Source: Kutzneria viridogrisea
Lineage (GTDB): Bacteria > Actinomycetota > Actinomycetes > Mycobacteriales > Pseudonocardiaceae
Reading direction: 5' to 3'
Assembly: GCA_014138725.1 (NCBI GenBank)
Contig: JACJID010000008.1
Span: 310,001-374,000, forward strand
DNA: 64,000 nucleotides
The translations under genes and the position numbers were made by a program. Below are positions 51,026 through 59,270 of the stretch, piece after piece (within the stretch, counting starts at the first letter, position 1; each line of letters starts with the position of its first letter). Under the pieces are notes generated by a model that searched no databases, was not told the origin of the DNA, and was given only the letters and a program-made list of their open reading frames with translations.

Positions 51026-52145
51026 GCTCCGCCCGCCGCAGCGCCCGCGACACCCGGCACAGCCAGGCCGTCTCGGCGCGCAGGTCGGCCGCCTCGGGCA
51101 GGCCCGCCTCCGCCGTGCGCCCGTGCCCGGCCGGACGGTCGCCCCGCGGCTGGTACTCGCGCAGCGCGCGCAGCACCGCCACCGCCTCGGCCACCGGGTC
51201 GCCCGCCGGCCGGTCCTGCCCGGCCAGGTCGGCGGCCAGGTTCAGGTAGCCGTCCCGGATCTCGATCACCCGCCGGTACAGCCGGAAGCGCAGGCCCGCC
51301 TCCTCCCGAGGGGTGTCCAGCACGATCTCCGGCATGCGGTTCACCATGGCCTGCCACAACGGGTGCAGCTGGCGGTAGGCCAGCCACTGGCGCAGCCCGG
51401 TGAGGGCACCGGCGATGCGCGGGCCGAGCGCGGGGATCGCGATGCCGAGGACCAGCAGCAGGGCGGCGATCGCCGGGAAGCCGACCGAGGCCGTGCACCC
51501 GACCCCGGCGAACGGGCCGGTGCAGAAACCCTCCGCCGCCTCCCCGGTGAACACCTCGCGCGCGACGCTGAACACCTTGTACGCCAAGTAGAGCAGGCCC
51601 ACGAACAGGCCGAGCACCATCAGCACCAGCCCCACCCGCAGCGCACCGCGGGCCCGGGTCACCACGCTCAGGCAGGCCCAGGAGATGTCCAGGAACACCA
51701 GGCCCAGGTAGAGCGAGTAGGTCAGGCTGTAGACCACCAGCCCCGGCTGGCTGCGGTACAGGCCGGTGAACAGGCCCAGCCCCTGCGGCCCGTGGCTGAG
51801 GAAGAACGACACCGCGAGCACGGCGACGGCGACCAGCAGGGGCACGAGTCGCGGCCAGGCCGGGCGCGGCGGCCTGCCCGGCCGGGTGGCCAGCGCGGCG
51901 ACCAGCAGGGCCATGCCCGCGGCGGCGCAGAGCGTGGCCACGTTGGACAGCAGGCGGCCCAGGCTGGGCCAGAGCTGGCTCTCCAGCAGCTGCACGTCCG
52001 GGGCCAGCGTGAGGAAGGCGCAGCCCACCGCGGCCATGATGATCGTCAGCGGGCTGCGCACCGGGCGCGCGCGGGTGCGCAGGGCCTGCCAGACCGCGGC
52101 CACGAAACAGATCAGGGCGACGGCCAGGAACAGCGCGGTGATCAC
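51012..52145 (-). CDS. multi-pass membrane protein of the MAB_1171c-like type, third gene of an XRE/ImmA operon
   Basis: 377 residues from GTG 52145. Seven or eight membrane segments (ITALFLAVALICFVAAVW, SPLTIIMAAVGCAFLTLAP, LVPLLVAVAVLAVSFFLS, VGLVLMVLGLFVGLLYLAY and others) precede a cytoplasmic C-terminal region of about 130 residues (YRRVIEIRDGYLNLAADL). Its GTG overlaps the stop of the ImmA/IrrE gene. The trio HTH regulator, Zn peptidase, membrane protein is recurrent in actinobacteria, but its function is not established to my knowledge. Confidence 0.82.
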   Translation of the reverse strand: MITALFLAVALICFVAAVWQALRTRARPVRSPLTIIMAAVGCAFLTLAPDVQLLESQLWPSLGRLLSNVATLCAAAGMALLVAALATRPGRPPRPAWPRLVPLLVAVAVLAVSFFLSHGPQGLGLFTGLYRSQPGLVVYSLTYSLYLGLVFLDISWACLSVVTRARGALRVGLVLMVLGLFVGLLYLAYKVFSVAREVFTGEAAEGFCTGPFAGVGCTASVGFPAIAALLLVLGIAIPALGPRIAGALTGLRQWLAYRQLHPLWQAMVNRMPEIVLDTPREEAGLRFRLYRRVIEIRDGYLNLAADLAGQDRPAGDPVAEAVAVLRALREYQPRGDRPAGHGRTAEAGLPEAADLRAETAWLCRVSRALRRAELSAA

Positions 52146-52636
52146 GGCCCGAGAATCTCGGTGAACCGGCGCAGCCGGGGGTCGGGCTCCGGTTCGGGTG
52201 CGAGGTGCGCGGCGCGTTCCAGCACCATCGTGGCGAACAGCTCGGCTTCCTGTTCCTCGGCGCTGGAGTACGCCGTGCGGCCGAGCACGCGCCGCAGCAG
52301 TTCCGGGGAGAGCGTGGGCATCAGCCGCCGCGCCACCTCTTCGGTGACGGCCGTCGTGCCGCGGTGGTCGAGCACCAGGTGGCCCACCTCGTGCAGCGCG
52401 ATGTGGTCGGCGTGCAGCGAGGAGGTGTTGGTGGCGTAGTAGATGTACTCGGTGTCCTCGGTGCTGATCAGCGTCCCGCACGGGCTGCCGGGCACGTGCC
52501 GGATCGGGATCAGCTCGATGGCGGTGCCGCGCTGGGCGGACAGCTCCGCGATGAAGGCCTCCAGCGTGAACGGGCTGGGCACGCGCAGGCCCGCGATGGC
52601 CTCGGTGCACCTGTCCCACGCCGCCGCGCTGGCCAC
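52142..52636 (-). CDS. ImmA/IrrE-family metallo-endopeptidase
   Basis: 164 residues from GTG 52636, preceded by GGAAGGGGA. Zinc motif HEVGH in ADHIALHEVGHLVLDH, with the downstream acidic region SSAEEQEAELFATMVLERA supplying the third ligand Glu. The family cleaves XRE-type repressors (ImmA/ImmR, IrrE/DdrO), and an XRE gene lies upstream in the same operon, so the XRE protein is the probable substrate. The 78-bp repeat element lies between the two genes. The stop overlaps the start of the membrane protein gene. Confidence 0.9.
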   Translation of the reverse strand: MASAAAWDRCTEAIAGLRVPSPFTLEAFIAELSAQRGTAIELIPIRHVPGSPCGTLISTEDTEYIYYATNTSSLHADHIALHEVGHLVLDHRGTTAVTEEVARRLMPTLSPELLRRVLGRTAYSSAEEQEAELFATMVLERAAHLAPEPEPDPRLRRFTEILGP

Positions 52637-52736
52637 GGTGTCCCCTTCCTGGCTGCGCCACGCAAGCCGGCCGCAGCGCGCTGACCCGGGGTCCATCGCG
52701 GGCTCAGGCCGGTGTGGACCGCACGATACCGCCGCC

Positions 52737-52814
52737 GGCGCGGTGTCCGGTGGCTCTCCTCGGGTGATGCCGTGATCCAGGTGGCGGGTTCGTGCCACCG
52801 CCGGACACCGCGCT
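52737..52814. mobile_element. 78-bp internally deleted copy of the 164-bp element
   Basis: Ends GGCGCGGTGTCC (52737-52748) and GGACACCGCGCT (52803-52814) match the 164-bp element. The left interior retains CTCGGGTGAT-N-CCGTGATCCAGGTGG, and the middle hairpins are missing. A different inner helix, GGTGGC with GCCACC, replaces the usual one. The right end contains the CTA that is the stop of the XRE gene (52813-52815). Confidence 0.75.
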
Positions 52815-53238
52815 ACGCATCGCCGCGCCCGCCCTTGCGGCGGCGGATCGCCTCGATCATGTCGGTGAGCACGCCCAGGTCCGCCGGGTCCAGCTCGGTG
52901 GCCCGCAGGGCGAGCTGGCGCACGCCGTTGTCCCGCAGCGCGGCGGCCAGCTCCAGTTCGGCGCGCATCCGCCCGGCCAGCTCGTCGTCGAAGAAGTAGG
53001 CCACCGGCACCGTGAAGAACTCCGCCAGCGCCTCCAGCACGTGCTTGGTCGGGTTGTCCCGCTCCCCGTTGCGCAGCTGGGCCACGTACTGGCGGGAGCA
53101 CGGCTCGCCGGTGCGCCCGGTGACGAACTCCGCCACCTCGGCGTTGGTGTGCCTGCGGCCGTCGCCCGGCCTGCGCACGCTGTCGAACAGCACGATGAGC
53201 CGTTCGGCCAGCGAACCGCCCGTCTGGTCCTGTGTCAT
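52813..53238 (-). CDS. XRE-family regulator paired with ImmA/IrrE peptidase
   Basis: 141 residues from ATG 53238 with a GGGGGTGGG leader. HTH: HTNAEVAEFVTGRTGEPCSRQYVAQLRNGERDNPTKHVLEALAEFF, then VPVAYFFDDELAGR and a helical C-terminal half, similar in plan to EspR-type or Sle-type regulators. It is the expected repressor cleaved by the downstream ImmA/IrrE protein. The stop codon is formed within the right end of the 78-bp repeat element, so the insertion may have trimmed or extended the C-terminus (GGRGDA). Confidence 0.88.
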   Translation of the reverse strand: MTQDQTGGSLAERLIVLFDSVRRPGDGRRHTNAEVAEFVTGRTGEPCSRQYVAQLRNGERDNPTKHVLEALAEFFTVPVAYFFDDELAGRMRAELELAAALRDNGVRQLALRATELDPADLGVLTDMIEAIRRRKGGRGDA

Positions 53239-53257
53239 CCCACCCCCCACTACGCCG

Positions 53258-53278
53258 AATGTTAGCTTGATTGACATT
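53258..53278. promoter_or_regulatory. possible operator/promoter of the XRE/ImmA operon
   Basis: Interrupted inverted repeat AATGT...ACATT (53258-53262 with 53274-53278), 20 bp upstream of the XRE start, AT-rich against the genome. On the minus strand TAACAT inside it may serve as a -10. Autoregulation by the XRE protein is plausible. On the plus strand TTGACA-N16-TATGCT (53271-53298) also looks promoter-like, but no gene follows. Confidence 0.45.
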
Positions 53279-53461
53279 AGTCACGGTGTGCCTATGCTGT
53301 GACCAGCCAGCGAGTAATCAATGGTGACATTTCTGGGGCGTCGGAGCCACCGGTCGCCCCGTTGCACGGCTCGACCCTGCGTTGCCGGGCGGGCCCGGCC
53401 GTCAACACCGCCGGGCGTTACCGGCTGTCAGCGAGGGGAGTGCAGGGCCGAGCCGTGCGTG

Positions 53462-54235
53462 TCAGCCCTGGTTCTTCAGGTACACCAGCCGCAGCCCGAG
53501 CAGGGTCAGCTCCGGCACGTGGTGGCCGATCGTCTCGGACTCACCCACGATCAGCGGGGCCAGCCCGCCGGTGGCGAGCACCGTCACCGGGCCGGGGTGG
53601 GACCGCTGGAGCTCCTCGCTGATCCGGCGGACCAGGCCGTCCACCTGGCCGACAAAGCCGTACATGATCCCGGATTGCAGGCACTCCACAGTGTTCTTGC
53701 CGATCACCGTCCTGGGCCGGACCAACTCCACCTTGCGCAACTGCGCGGCGCGGGCGGCCAGCGCGTCCACCGAGATCTCGATGCCGGGGGCGAACACCCC
53801 GCCCAGGAACTCCCCGCGCGCGCTGAGCACATCGATGTTGGTGGAGGTGCCGAAGTCCACCACCACGCAGGAGGTCGGGAACAGGTGGTGCGCGGCCATG
53901 GTGTTGACCAGCCTGTCCCCGCCGACCTCCTTGGGGTTGTCCACCAGCAGCGGCACCCCCGTGCGCACACCGGGCTGCACCACGATCCTGGGCACCTGGG
54001 CGTAGTACCGGTCCAGCATCACCCGCAGCTCGCGCAGCACCGCGGGCACCGTGGACAGGGCCGAGACCCCGGTGACCCGGTCGGCGTGCTCACCGAGCAG
54101 GCCGCGCACCGACAGGGACAGCTCGTCGGCGGTCATCCGCGCGTCGGTGCGCATCCGCCAGTCGTGCAGCAGCTGCTCGCCCTCGTACAGCCCGAGCGAG
54201 ATGTTCGTGTTGCCGATGTCGATGCACAGCAGCAC
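53462..54235 (-). CDS. coaX: type III pantothenate kinase
   Basis: 257 residues. First step of coenzyme A synthesis from pantothenate. ASKHA-fold motifs: LLCIDIGNTNISLGLY (phosphate 1), NPKEVGGDRLVNTMAAH, and VVDFGTSTNIDVLSARGEFLGGVFAPG. GTG start, 6 bp after panD. Follows panC and panD, so CoA precursor synthesis is clustered, as in mycobacteria. Confidence 0.96.
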   Translation of the reverse strand: MLLCIDIGNTNISLGLYEGEQLLHDWRMRTDARMTADELSLSVRGLLGEHADRVTGVSALSTVPAVLRELRVMLDRYYAQVPRIVVQPGVRTGVPLLVDNPKEVGGDRLVNTMAAHHLFPTSCVVVDFGTSTNIDVLSARGEFLGGVFAPGIEISVDALAARAAQLRKVELVRPRTVIGKNTVECLQSGIMYGFVGQVDGLVRRISEELQRSHPGPVTVLATGGLAPLIVGESETIGHHVPELTLLGLRLVYLKNQG

Positions 54236-54241
54236 GAGTGG

Positions 54242-54709
54242 TTACGCCTCCGCCTGGATCAGCGCGTCCAGTCGGGCCGCGTCCGAGGTCTCCGCGTGCG
54301 TGGTGACCGCCCCGCTGCTCAGGCCGGAGCCCTCCGGCGCGTGGCCGGGGTCCTCGCCCTGCTCCAGCACCTTGTTCCGGTCGTCCACGAAGATCACCTT
54401 CGGCCGGTAGGCGATGGACTCGATCTCATCCATCACCCCGTAGGAGATCAGGATGACCAGGTCGCCCGGCTGCACCAGGTGCGCCGCGGCCCCGTTGATG
54501 CCGATCACCCCGGAGCCCCGCTCACCGGGGATCACGTAGGTCTCCAGCCGGGCCCCGTTGGTGACGTCCACGATGCAGACCTGCTCACCGGGCAGCAGGT
54601 CCGCCGCCTGCATCAGGTCCTCGTCCACCGTCACCGAGCCCACGTAGTGCAGGTCGGCCTGCGTCACGGTCGCTCTGTGGATCTTGGACTTCAACATGGT
54701 CCGCAACAT
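54242..54709 (-). CDS. panD: aspartate 1-decarboxylase proenzyme
   Basis: 155 residues from ATG 54709 (ATG 54697 is a second option; the first is favoured by GGGGG at the right distance and by the mycobacterial MLRTMLKSK start). Makes beta-alanine. Self-cleavage site is Gly-Ser in [12 protein letters not shown], generating the pyruvoyl group. The barrel ends at [14 protein letters not shown]; the following tail of about 40 residues is longer than in E. coli (126) and M. tuberculosis (139). Confidence 0.96.
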   Translation of the reverse strand: MLRTMLKSKIHRATVTQADLHYVGSVTVDEDLMQAADLLPGEQVCIVDVTNGARLETYVIPGERGSGVIGINGAAAHLVQPGDLVILISYGVMDEIESIAYRPKVIFVDDRNKVLEQGEDPGHAPEGSGLSSGAVTTHAETSDAARLDALIQAEA

Positions 54710-54721
54710 CGCTGACCCCCT

Positions 54722-55612
54722 CTAGTGGTTCGCCAGCACAGCACCCAGCTGCACCGGGGCGTTGTCGATGAGCCGGGTGCCGCCGACCTTCGCCGCGACC
54801 AGCAGCCGCGCGTCTCCGGTGGCGGGGGCCGGCCCCAGGTCGGGAGCACGCAGCTCCAGGTAGGACAGCTCCACCTCGGGCTGGCTGTCCAGCACCGCGC
54901 GGGCCGCGGACAGCGCCGCCTCGGCACCCTCGAACCCCGCGTGCTTGCCCGCGGCCAGCGCCGCCGACAGCGACACGGCAGCCGCCCGCTGGGCTTCGTC
55001 CAGGTACGCGTTGCGGGAGGACAGCGCCAGCCCGTCGGACTCGCGGATGGTCGGCACGCCCACCACCCGCACGTCGAAGTCCAGCTCCCGCACCATGCGC
55101 CGGATCAGCGTCAGCTGCTGGAAGTCCTTCTCCCCGAAGAAGGCCATGTCCGGCCGCACGATGTTGAACAGCTTGGCCACCACCGTGAGCACGCCCGCGA
55201 AGTGGCCGGGCCGGTCCGCACCCTCCAGCTCGTCACCGAGCGGGCCCGGGTGCACCGTCACGGCGGCGCCCTCCGGGTACAGGTCCTCGACCCCGGGGGT
55301 GAACGCCAGCTCCACGCCCTCCTCGCGCAGGGCCGCCAGGTCGGCCTCCAGCGGACGCGGGTAACGCGACAGGTCCTCACCGGCGCCGAACTGGAGGGGG
55401 TTCACGAAGATCGAGACCACCACCACCGTGCCGGGCAGCCTGCGGGCCCTGCGGATCAGCTCGCGGTGGCCCTCGTGCAGCGCGCCCATCGTGGGCACCA
55501 GCACGACCTGCCTGCCCGCGGTGCGCAGCGCCCTGGTCACCCGGCCCAGCTTGTCCGGTCCACTGTGGACGGTGAGCTGCCCGGGCGCGTAGTCGGTCCG
55601 GGTCAGGTTCAT
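54722..55612 (-). CDS. panC: pantothenate synthetase
   Basis: 296 residues. Joins pantoate and beta-alanine using ATP. HIGH-like [46 protein letters not shown], and the KMSKS-like [10 protein letters not shown] are intact. The ATG overlaps the stop of the DUF2520 gene (ATGA), and panD follows 12 bp downstream. Confidence 0.97.
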   Translation of the reverse strand: MNLTRTDYAPGQLTVHSGPDKLGRVTRALRTAGRQVVLVPTMGALHEGHRELIRRARRLPGTVVVVSIFVNPLQFGAGEDLSRYPRPLEADLAALREEGVELAFTPGVEDLYPEGAAVTVHPGPLGDELEGADRPGHFAGVLTVVAKLFNIVRPDMAFFGEKDFQQLTLIRRMVRELDFDVRVVGVPTIRESDGLALSSRNAYLDEAQRAAAVSLSAALAAGKHAGFEGAEAALSAARAVLDSQPEVELSYLELRAPDLGPAPATGDARLLVAAKVGGTRLIDNAPVQLGAVLANH

Positions 55613-56502
55613 GACTTGCTCTCCTCATCAAGCACGGACACCACGTCGGTGAAGGCGTCCGCCCGCAGCAGGCCGACGTCCGCGGCGCGGTGTGCCGTGC
55701 GGCGGGCCAGTTCCAGGTAGGACGGCACGACCTCGGGCGCGGTCCGGCGCAGCACCGAGACATGCGCGCGCAGCGTACCGCTGTCCCCGCGCGACACCGG
55801 TCCGGTCAGCGCCCGGTCCCCGTGCCGCAGCGCGTTGTCCAGCGAGGCGGACAGCAGCGGGGCGATGATCCGGTCGGCGTGCGCGATCCCCGCGCCCCGC
55901 AACAGGTCCGTGCACTCGTTGACCAAGGTGGCCAGGTGGTTGGCCCCGTGCGTCAGCGCTGCGTGGTAGAGCGCGCGGGCCGCCTCGGGCACCCGCACCG
56001 GCTCGGCGCCCATCTCCACCACCAGCGCCTCGCCCACGCTCCACGCCGCCTCCTCGTCCGAGGCCGCGGTGACGCCCACGCAGCAGGCCGCGATGCGGTG
56101 CAGGTCCTCGGCCCGGCCGGTGAAGGTCATCGCCGGGTGCAGCGCCAGGGTCAGCGCGCCCACCTCGGCGGCGGGCGCCAGCACGGACACGCCGTTCGCG
56201 CCGGAGGTGTGCACCACGATCTGGCCCGGCCGCAGCGAGCCGGTGGCCACCAGGCCGCGCACCAGCCCGGCCAGGGCGTCATCGGGCACGGCCAGCAACA
56301 CCAGGTCGGCGCGCGCGGCCACCTCGTCCGGGCCGAGCAGCGCGGCCTCGGGCAGCAGTTCCTCCGCACGGCGCAGCGAGTCGCGGGACACCCCGCTGGT
56401 GGCCAGCACCGTGTGACCGGCGCGGGTCAGCGCGGCGCCGAGCACGGACCCGACCCGGCCCGCGGAGATGATCCCGACGGAGAGCCGGGCGGGGCGGGTC
56501 AC
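55609..56502 (-). CDS. Rossmann-like/DUF2520 protein
   Basis: 297 residues from GTG 56502. N-terminal NAD(P)-type fold ([30 protein letters not shown]) and C-terminal helical DUF2520 domain ([25 protein letters not shown]), an arrangement like ketopantoate reductase and pyrroline-carboxylate reductase. It always neighbours panC in actinobacteria, so a redox role in pantoate supply is often suggested but not shown. Coupled to panC by overlap. Confidence 0.9.
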   Translation of the reverse strand: MTRPARLSVGIISAGRVGSVLGAALTRAGHTVLATSGVSRDSLRRAEELLPEAALLGPDEVAARADLVLLAVPDDALAGLVRGLVATGSLRPGQIVVHTSGANGVSVLAPAAEVGALTLALHPAMTFTGRAEDLHRIAACCVGVTAASDEEAAWSVGEALVVEMGAEPVRVPEAARALYHAALTHGANHLATLVNECTDLLRGAGIAHADRIIAPLLSASLDNALRHGDRALTGPVSRGDSGTLRAHVSVLRRTAPEVVPSYLELARRTAHRAADVGLLRADAFTDVVSVLDEESKS

Positions 56503-56623
56503 AGCACTGTGCCCATCTGCGAACTCCTGTCGTGCAGTTCCAGGCCCGCTGTGGTGCGGGTACCGGACGGCGGGCCGAGAGTAGCCGGGGCCGGAGATCC
56601 AGATCCGGTCCAGGTGAGCAGTT

Positions 56624-57790
56624 TCACGACTCGCCGGTCAGCGCGCCCGGTGCCCGCACCGCCTCCTGCCGCGCGCTGAGCATCGCCGACAACAGGTGCC
56701 GCTGGCGCTGCTCCGCGTCCGCCCCGGCCCGGCCGCTCTGCACGGCGTCGCGCAGGAACGCCAGTTCCGTTGCGGCCGTCTGGTAGCTGGCCACCGCGCG
56801 GGCCGCCTGCGCACCGGCCCGCCTGCGCACCGCGGAACGCCAGCCGCGCCGCCCGGTGAGGCTGGACAGCAGCGACACCTCGCTGTTGGCGATCCAGCCC
56901 GCCTCCGCCATGCCCGGCAGCTGGGCCGCCACCACCCGCTGCTCACGCCGCCGCTGCCAGACCACCAGCGCGATCATCGAGGCCAGGATCGGCAGGATCA
57001 CCAGGAAGTAGACGGTCAGGAAGGCGGTGGCCCCGCCCAGCGTGGCCGAGGAGTTCCACAGCGAGTGCAGCAGCACGGCGCACACGTAGCCCAGCAGCGG
57101 GGCGAAGACCCGGACCTTGCCGCTGGTGCTGCGGGCCGCGATGCCCACCCCGATGCCGGTCATCGCGGTGAACAGCGGGTGGGTGAACGGGGCGAGCACC
57201 CCGCGCAGCACGAAGGCGGCGATCACCCCGCCCGTGGCGCCCGCGAAGCCGTACTCGGCGAACACCCGGCCGAAGTAGTAGATGTTCTCGGTGAAGGCGA
57301 AGCCCGCCGCGGTGAAGCCCGCGTAGACGATGCCGTCGACCAGGCCGTCGAACTCCTGGCGGCGCCACCACAGCAGCCCGATCAGGAACGCGGCCTTGGC
57401 CGCCTCCTCCACGATCGGCGCCGAGATCGTGGCCGCGATCGTGTCCCCGTGCCCGTGGCCCAGCGCCAGGTCGCCCAGGGCCTCCGCGGTGCTGTTGATC
57501 AGCAGCGAGCAGGCCGTCGCCCCGCAGGCGCCCCAGGCGAAGCTCAGCCACAGCAGCTTGGCCGGCTCGGGCTCCCAGCGGTCCACCCACAGGAACGCCG
57601 CCACCACCGGTCCCACCGGCAGCAGGGCGGCACCCGCGCCGACCAGCACGCCCATCGGCCCCACCTTGGAGGCGCCAAGGCCCAGCATGATCAGCGCGGA
57701 CAGCCCGAGGGCGATCAGGCCCAGCACCGGGGCGAGCACCGTGAGGCTGCGCGGCGCCCGGGGTGGCGGCGAGAGCGAGGCTGCGGTCAC
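56624..57790 (-). CDS. PrsW-family intramembrane metalloprotease
   Basis: 388 residues from GTG 57790 (ATG 57832 is an in-frame alternative; TATCGT lies 8 nt before the GTG). About eight membrane segments. PrsW motifs: APIVEEAAKAAFL (EExxK), GFTAAGFAFTENIYYFGR, HPLFTAMTGIGVG and LLHSLWNSSA. In Bacillus PrsW cleaves an anti-sigma factor; the target here is unknown. A cytoplasmic C-terminal tail of about 110 residues follows. Divergent from the NuoD-like gene. Confidence 0.87.
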   Translation of the reverse strand: MTAASLSPPPRAPRSLTVLAPVLGLIALGLSALIMLGLGASKVGPMGVLVGAGAALLPVGPVVAAFLWVDRWEPEPAKLLWLSFAWGACGATACSLLINSTAEALGDLALGHGHGDTIAATISAPIVEEAAKAAFLIGLLWWRRQEFDGLVDGIVYAGFTAAGFAFTENIYYFGRVFAEYGFAGATGGVIAAFVLRGVLAPFTHPLFTAMTGIGVGIAARSTSGKVRVFAPLLGYVCAVLLHSLWNSSATLGGATAFLTVYFLVILPILASMIALVVWQRRREQRVVAAQLPGMAEAGWIANSEVSLLSSLTGRRGWRSAVRRRAGAQAARAVASYQTAATELAFLRDAVQSGRAGADAEQRQRHLLSAMLSARQEAVRAPGALTGES

Positions 57791-57866
57791 AGCACAGAAC
57801 GATAGGGCTACAGCCGGCGACCAGCCCGCCATGGTCGGCGGTGAGCGTTCACAACCAGGGGCATGT

Positions 57867-57915
57867 CATGAAAGTGCCGTTCCTGGCGTTGAACGCCAGG
57901 AACGGCACTTTCATG
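57867..57915. repeat. 24-bp perfect palindrome (copy 9) in a divergent promoter region
   Basis: Arm starting CATGAAAGTGCCGTTCCTGG at 57867 and ending 57890, perfect complement 57892-57915, single G at the centre. It lies between the divergent PrsW-like and NuoD-like genes, a position where a terminator is not expected. Confidence 0.93.
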
Positions 57916-57945
57916 GCACAGGCGGGGGCGTGCGAGCATGAACCG

Positions 57946-59088
57946 GTGCGGGAGCAGATCACGGTGGGGGTGGGCGCGGGGGCCAGGCACCTGGGTGTGG
58001 ACCACGTAGTGGACCTGGGACCGCTGCACCCCTCGGCGCACGGCGCGTACCGGCTGCGGCTGACGGTGGAGGACGCCACGGTCAGGGCGGCGGAGCCGCT
58101 GGTGGGCCACCTGCACCGCGGGGCGGAGAAGCTGTTCGAGGTCCGCGACTACCGGCAGGTGCTCACCCTGGCGAACCGGCACGACTGGCTGGCCGCGTTC
58201 TGCAACGAGCTGACCGTGGCCCTGGCCGTCGAGCTGATGACCGGCATGGACGTGCCACCGCGCGCGCTGTGGCTGCGGACCCTGCTGTGCGAGCTCAACC
58301 GCGCGATGGCGCACCTGGTGTTCCTGGCGCCGCTGACCCGGGCGCTCACCGGCGAGCACACGGCGGGTACGACCGCGGCGCTGCGCGCCCGGGAGTCGGT
58401 GCAGGCGGTCATGGAGCAGGCCACCGGCGGGCGGATCCACTTCATGGCCAACCGGATCGGCGGGCTGCGCGAGGACGTGCCGGCCGGGTGGACCGGTGCC
58501 GTGCGCGACACACTGTCCACTGTGGACTCACTGCTGCCCGCGATCCGGCAGTCCACCGTGCAGGACGAGTCCTTCGTGCGACGGCACAGGGGGATCGGGG
58601 TGCTGTCCACGCAGGCGGCGCTGGCGCTGGGCGTCACGGGTCCGACCGGGCGGGCCAGCGGGGTGGACGTGGACCTGCGCCGCGACGAGCAGTCGGCGAC
58701 CTACCGCGAACTGGAGGTGCGCCCGGTGCTGCGCACCGCGGGCGACGCGCTGGCCAGGGTGGAGTGCGTGCTCGGCGAGGTCGCCCAGTCCACGAGGCTG
58801 GCGGGCCAGTGCCTGGACCGGCTGCCCCCGGGCCCGGTCAACCTGCGGCTGCCCAAGGCGGTGAAGGCCCCGGAGGGCTCGGTCTACACCTGGACGGAGG
58901 CCCCGCTGGGCATCTCCGGGGTGCACCTGTCCTCACGCGGCGAGAAGACCCCGTGGCGGCTCAAGCTGCGCACACCCTCGTTCAACAACGTGCAGGCGCT
59001 GACCCGGCTGCTGCCCGGCACCGCCGTCGCCGACCTGCCCACCGTGCTCGGGTCCTTCGCGGTGGTCGTCGGCGACATCGACAAGTAG
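57946..59088 (+). CDS. orphan NuoD-like (respiratory complex I 49-kDa / hydrogenase large subunit) protein
   Basis: 380 residues from GTG 57946. Opening VDLGPLHPSAHGAYRLRLTVEDATV corresponds to the NuoD quinone-site region. The core has GHLHRGAEKLFEVRDYRQVLTLANRHDW, ELNRAMAHLVFLAPL and FMANRIGGLREDVPAGW, and the end is FNNVQALTRLLPGTAVADLPTVLGSFAVVVGDIDK. No other complex I subunit is nearby. It is shorter than NuoD (about 430) and probably works outside complex I or as an assembly partner. Inserted into an otherwise conserved gene order. Confidence 0.85.
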   Translation: MREQITVGVGAGARHLGVDHVVDLGPLHPSAHGAYRLRLTVEDATVRAAEPLVGHLHRGAEKLFEVRDYRQVLTLANRHDWLAAFCNELTVALAVELMTGMDVPPRALWLRTLLCELNRAMAHLVFLAPLTRALTGEHTAGTTAALRARESVQAVMEQATGGRIHFMANRIGGLREDVPAGWTGAVRDTLSTVDSLLPAIRQSTVQDESFVRRHRGIGVLSTQAALALGVTGPTGRASGVDVDLRRDEQSATYRELEVRPVLRTAGDALARVECVLGEVAQSTRLAGQCLDRLPPGPVNLRLPKAVKAPEGSVYTWTEAPLGISGVHLSSRGEKTPWRLKLRTPSFNNVQALTRLLPGTAVADLPTVLGSFAVVVGDIDK

Positions 59089-59106
59089 CGGCGACTAGTA
59101 GCGGCC

Positions 59107-59270
59107 AGTGCGGTGTCCAAGACCGTCGTCGGGTGATGTCGTGATCCAGGTGGATGGATCGGCGTGCCGCCCACGTGTCCTCGTACTGGGTGTACGGGGG
59201 GCGCGGGGGCGGTGCGGCGAGGCGCCGCCTGGGCGCGGCAGGACCGACGACGGGCGCCGGACACCGCACT
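59107..59270. mobile_element. 164-bp MITE-like structured element, copy 2
   Basis: Perfect 12-bp terminal repeats AGTGCGGTGTCC (59107-59118) and GGACACCGCACT (59259-59270). Second helix CCGTCGTCGG (59123-59132) with CCGACGACGG (59244-59253). Hairpins GATCCA/TGGATC, TCCTCGTAC/GTACGGGGG (59178-59200) and GCGGCG/CGCCGC. Same length as copy 1, with changes that keep pairing. Between the convergent NuoD-like and DUF6779-like genes; the right end contains the stop codon of the latter. Confidence 0.82.

Noticed and set aside
53271..53298. TTGACA-N16-TATGCT on the plus strand as promoter of a small gene or RNA
   Set aside because: It reads only into the antisense of coaX; the 53299-53622 frame is Arg/Ala/Pro-rich shadow sequence. 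Kept only as a note in the XRE promoter entry.
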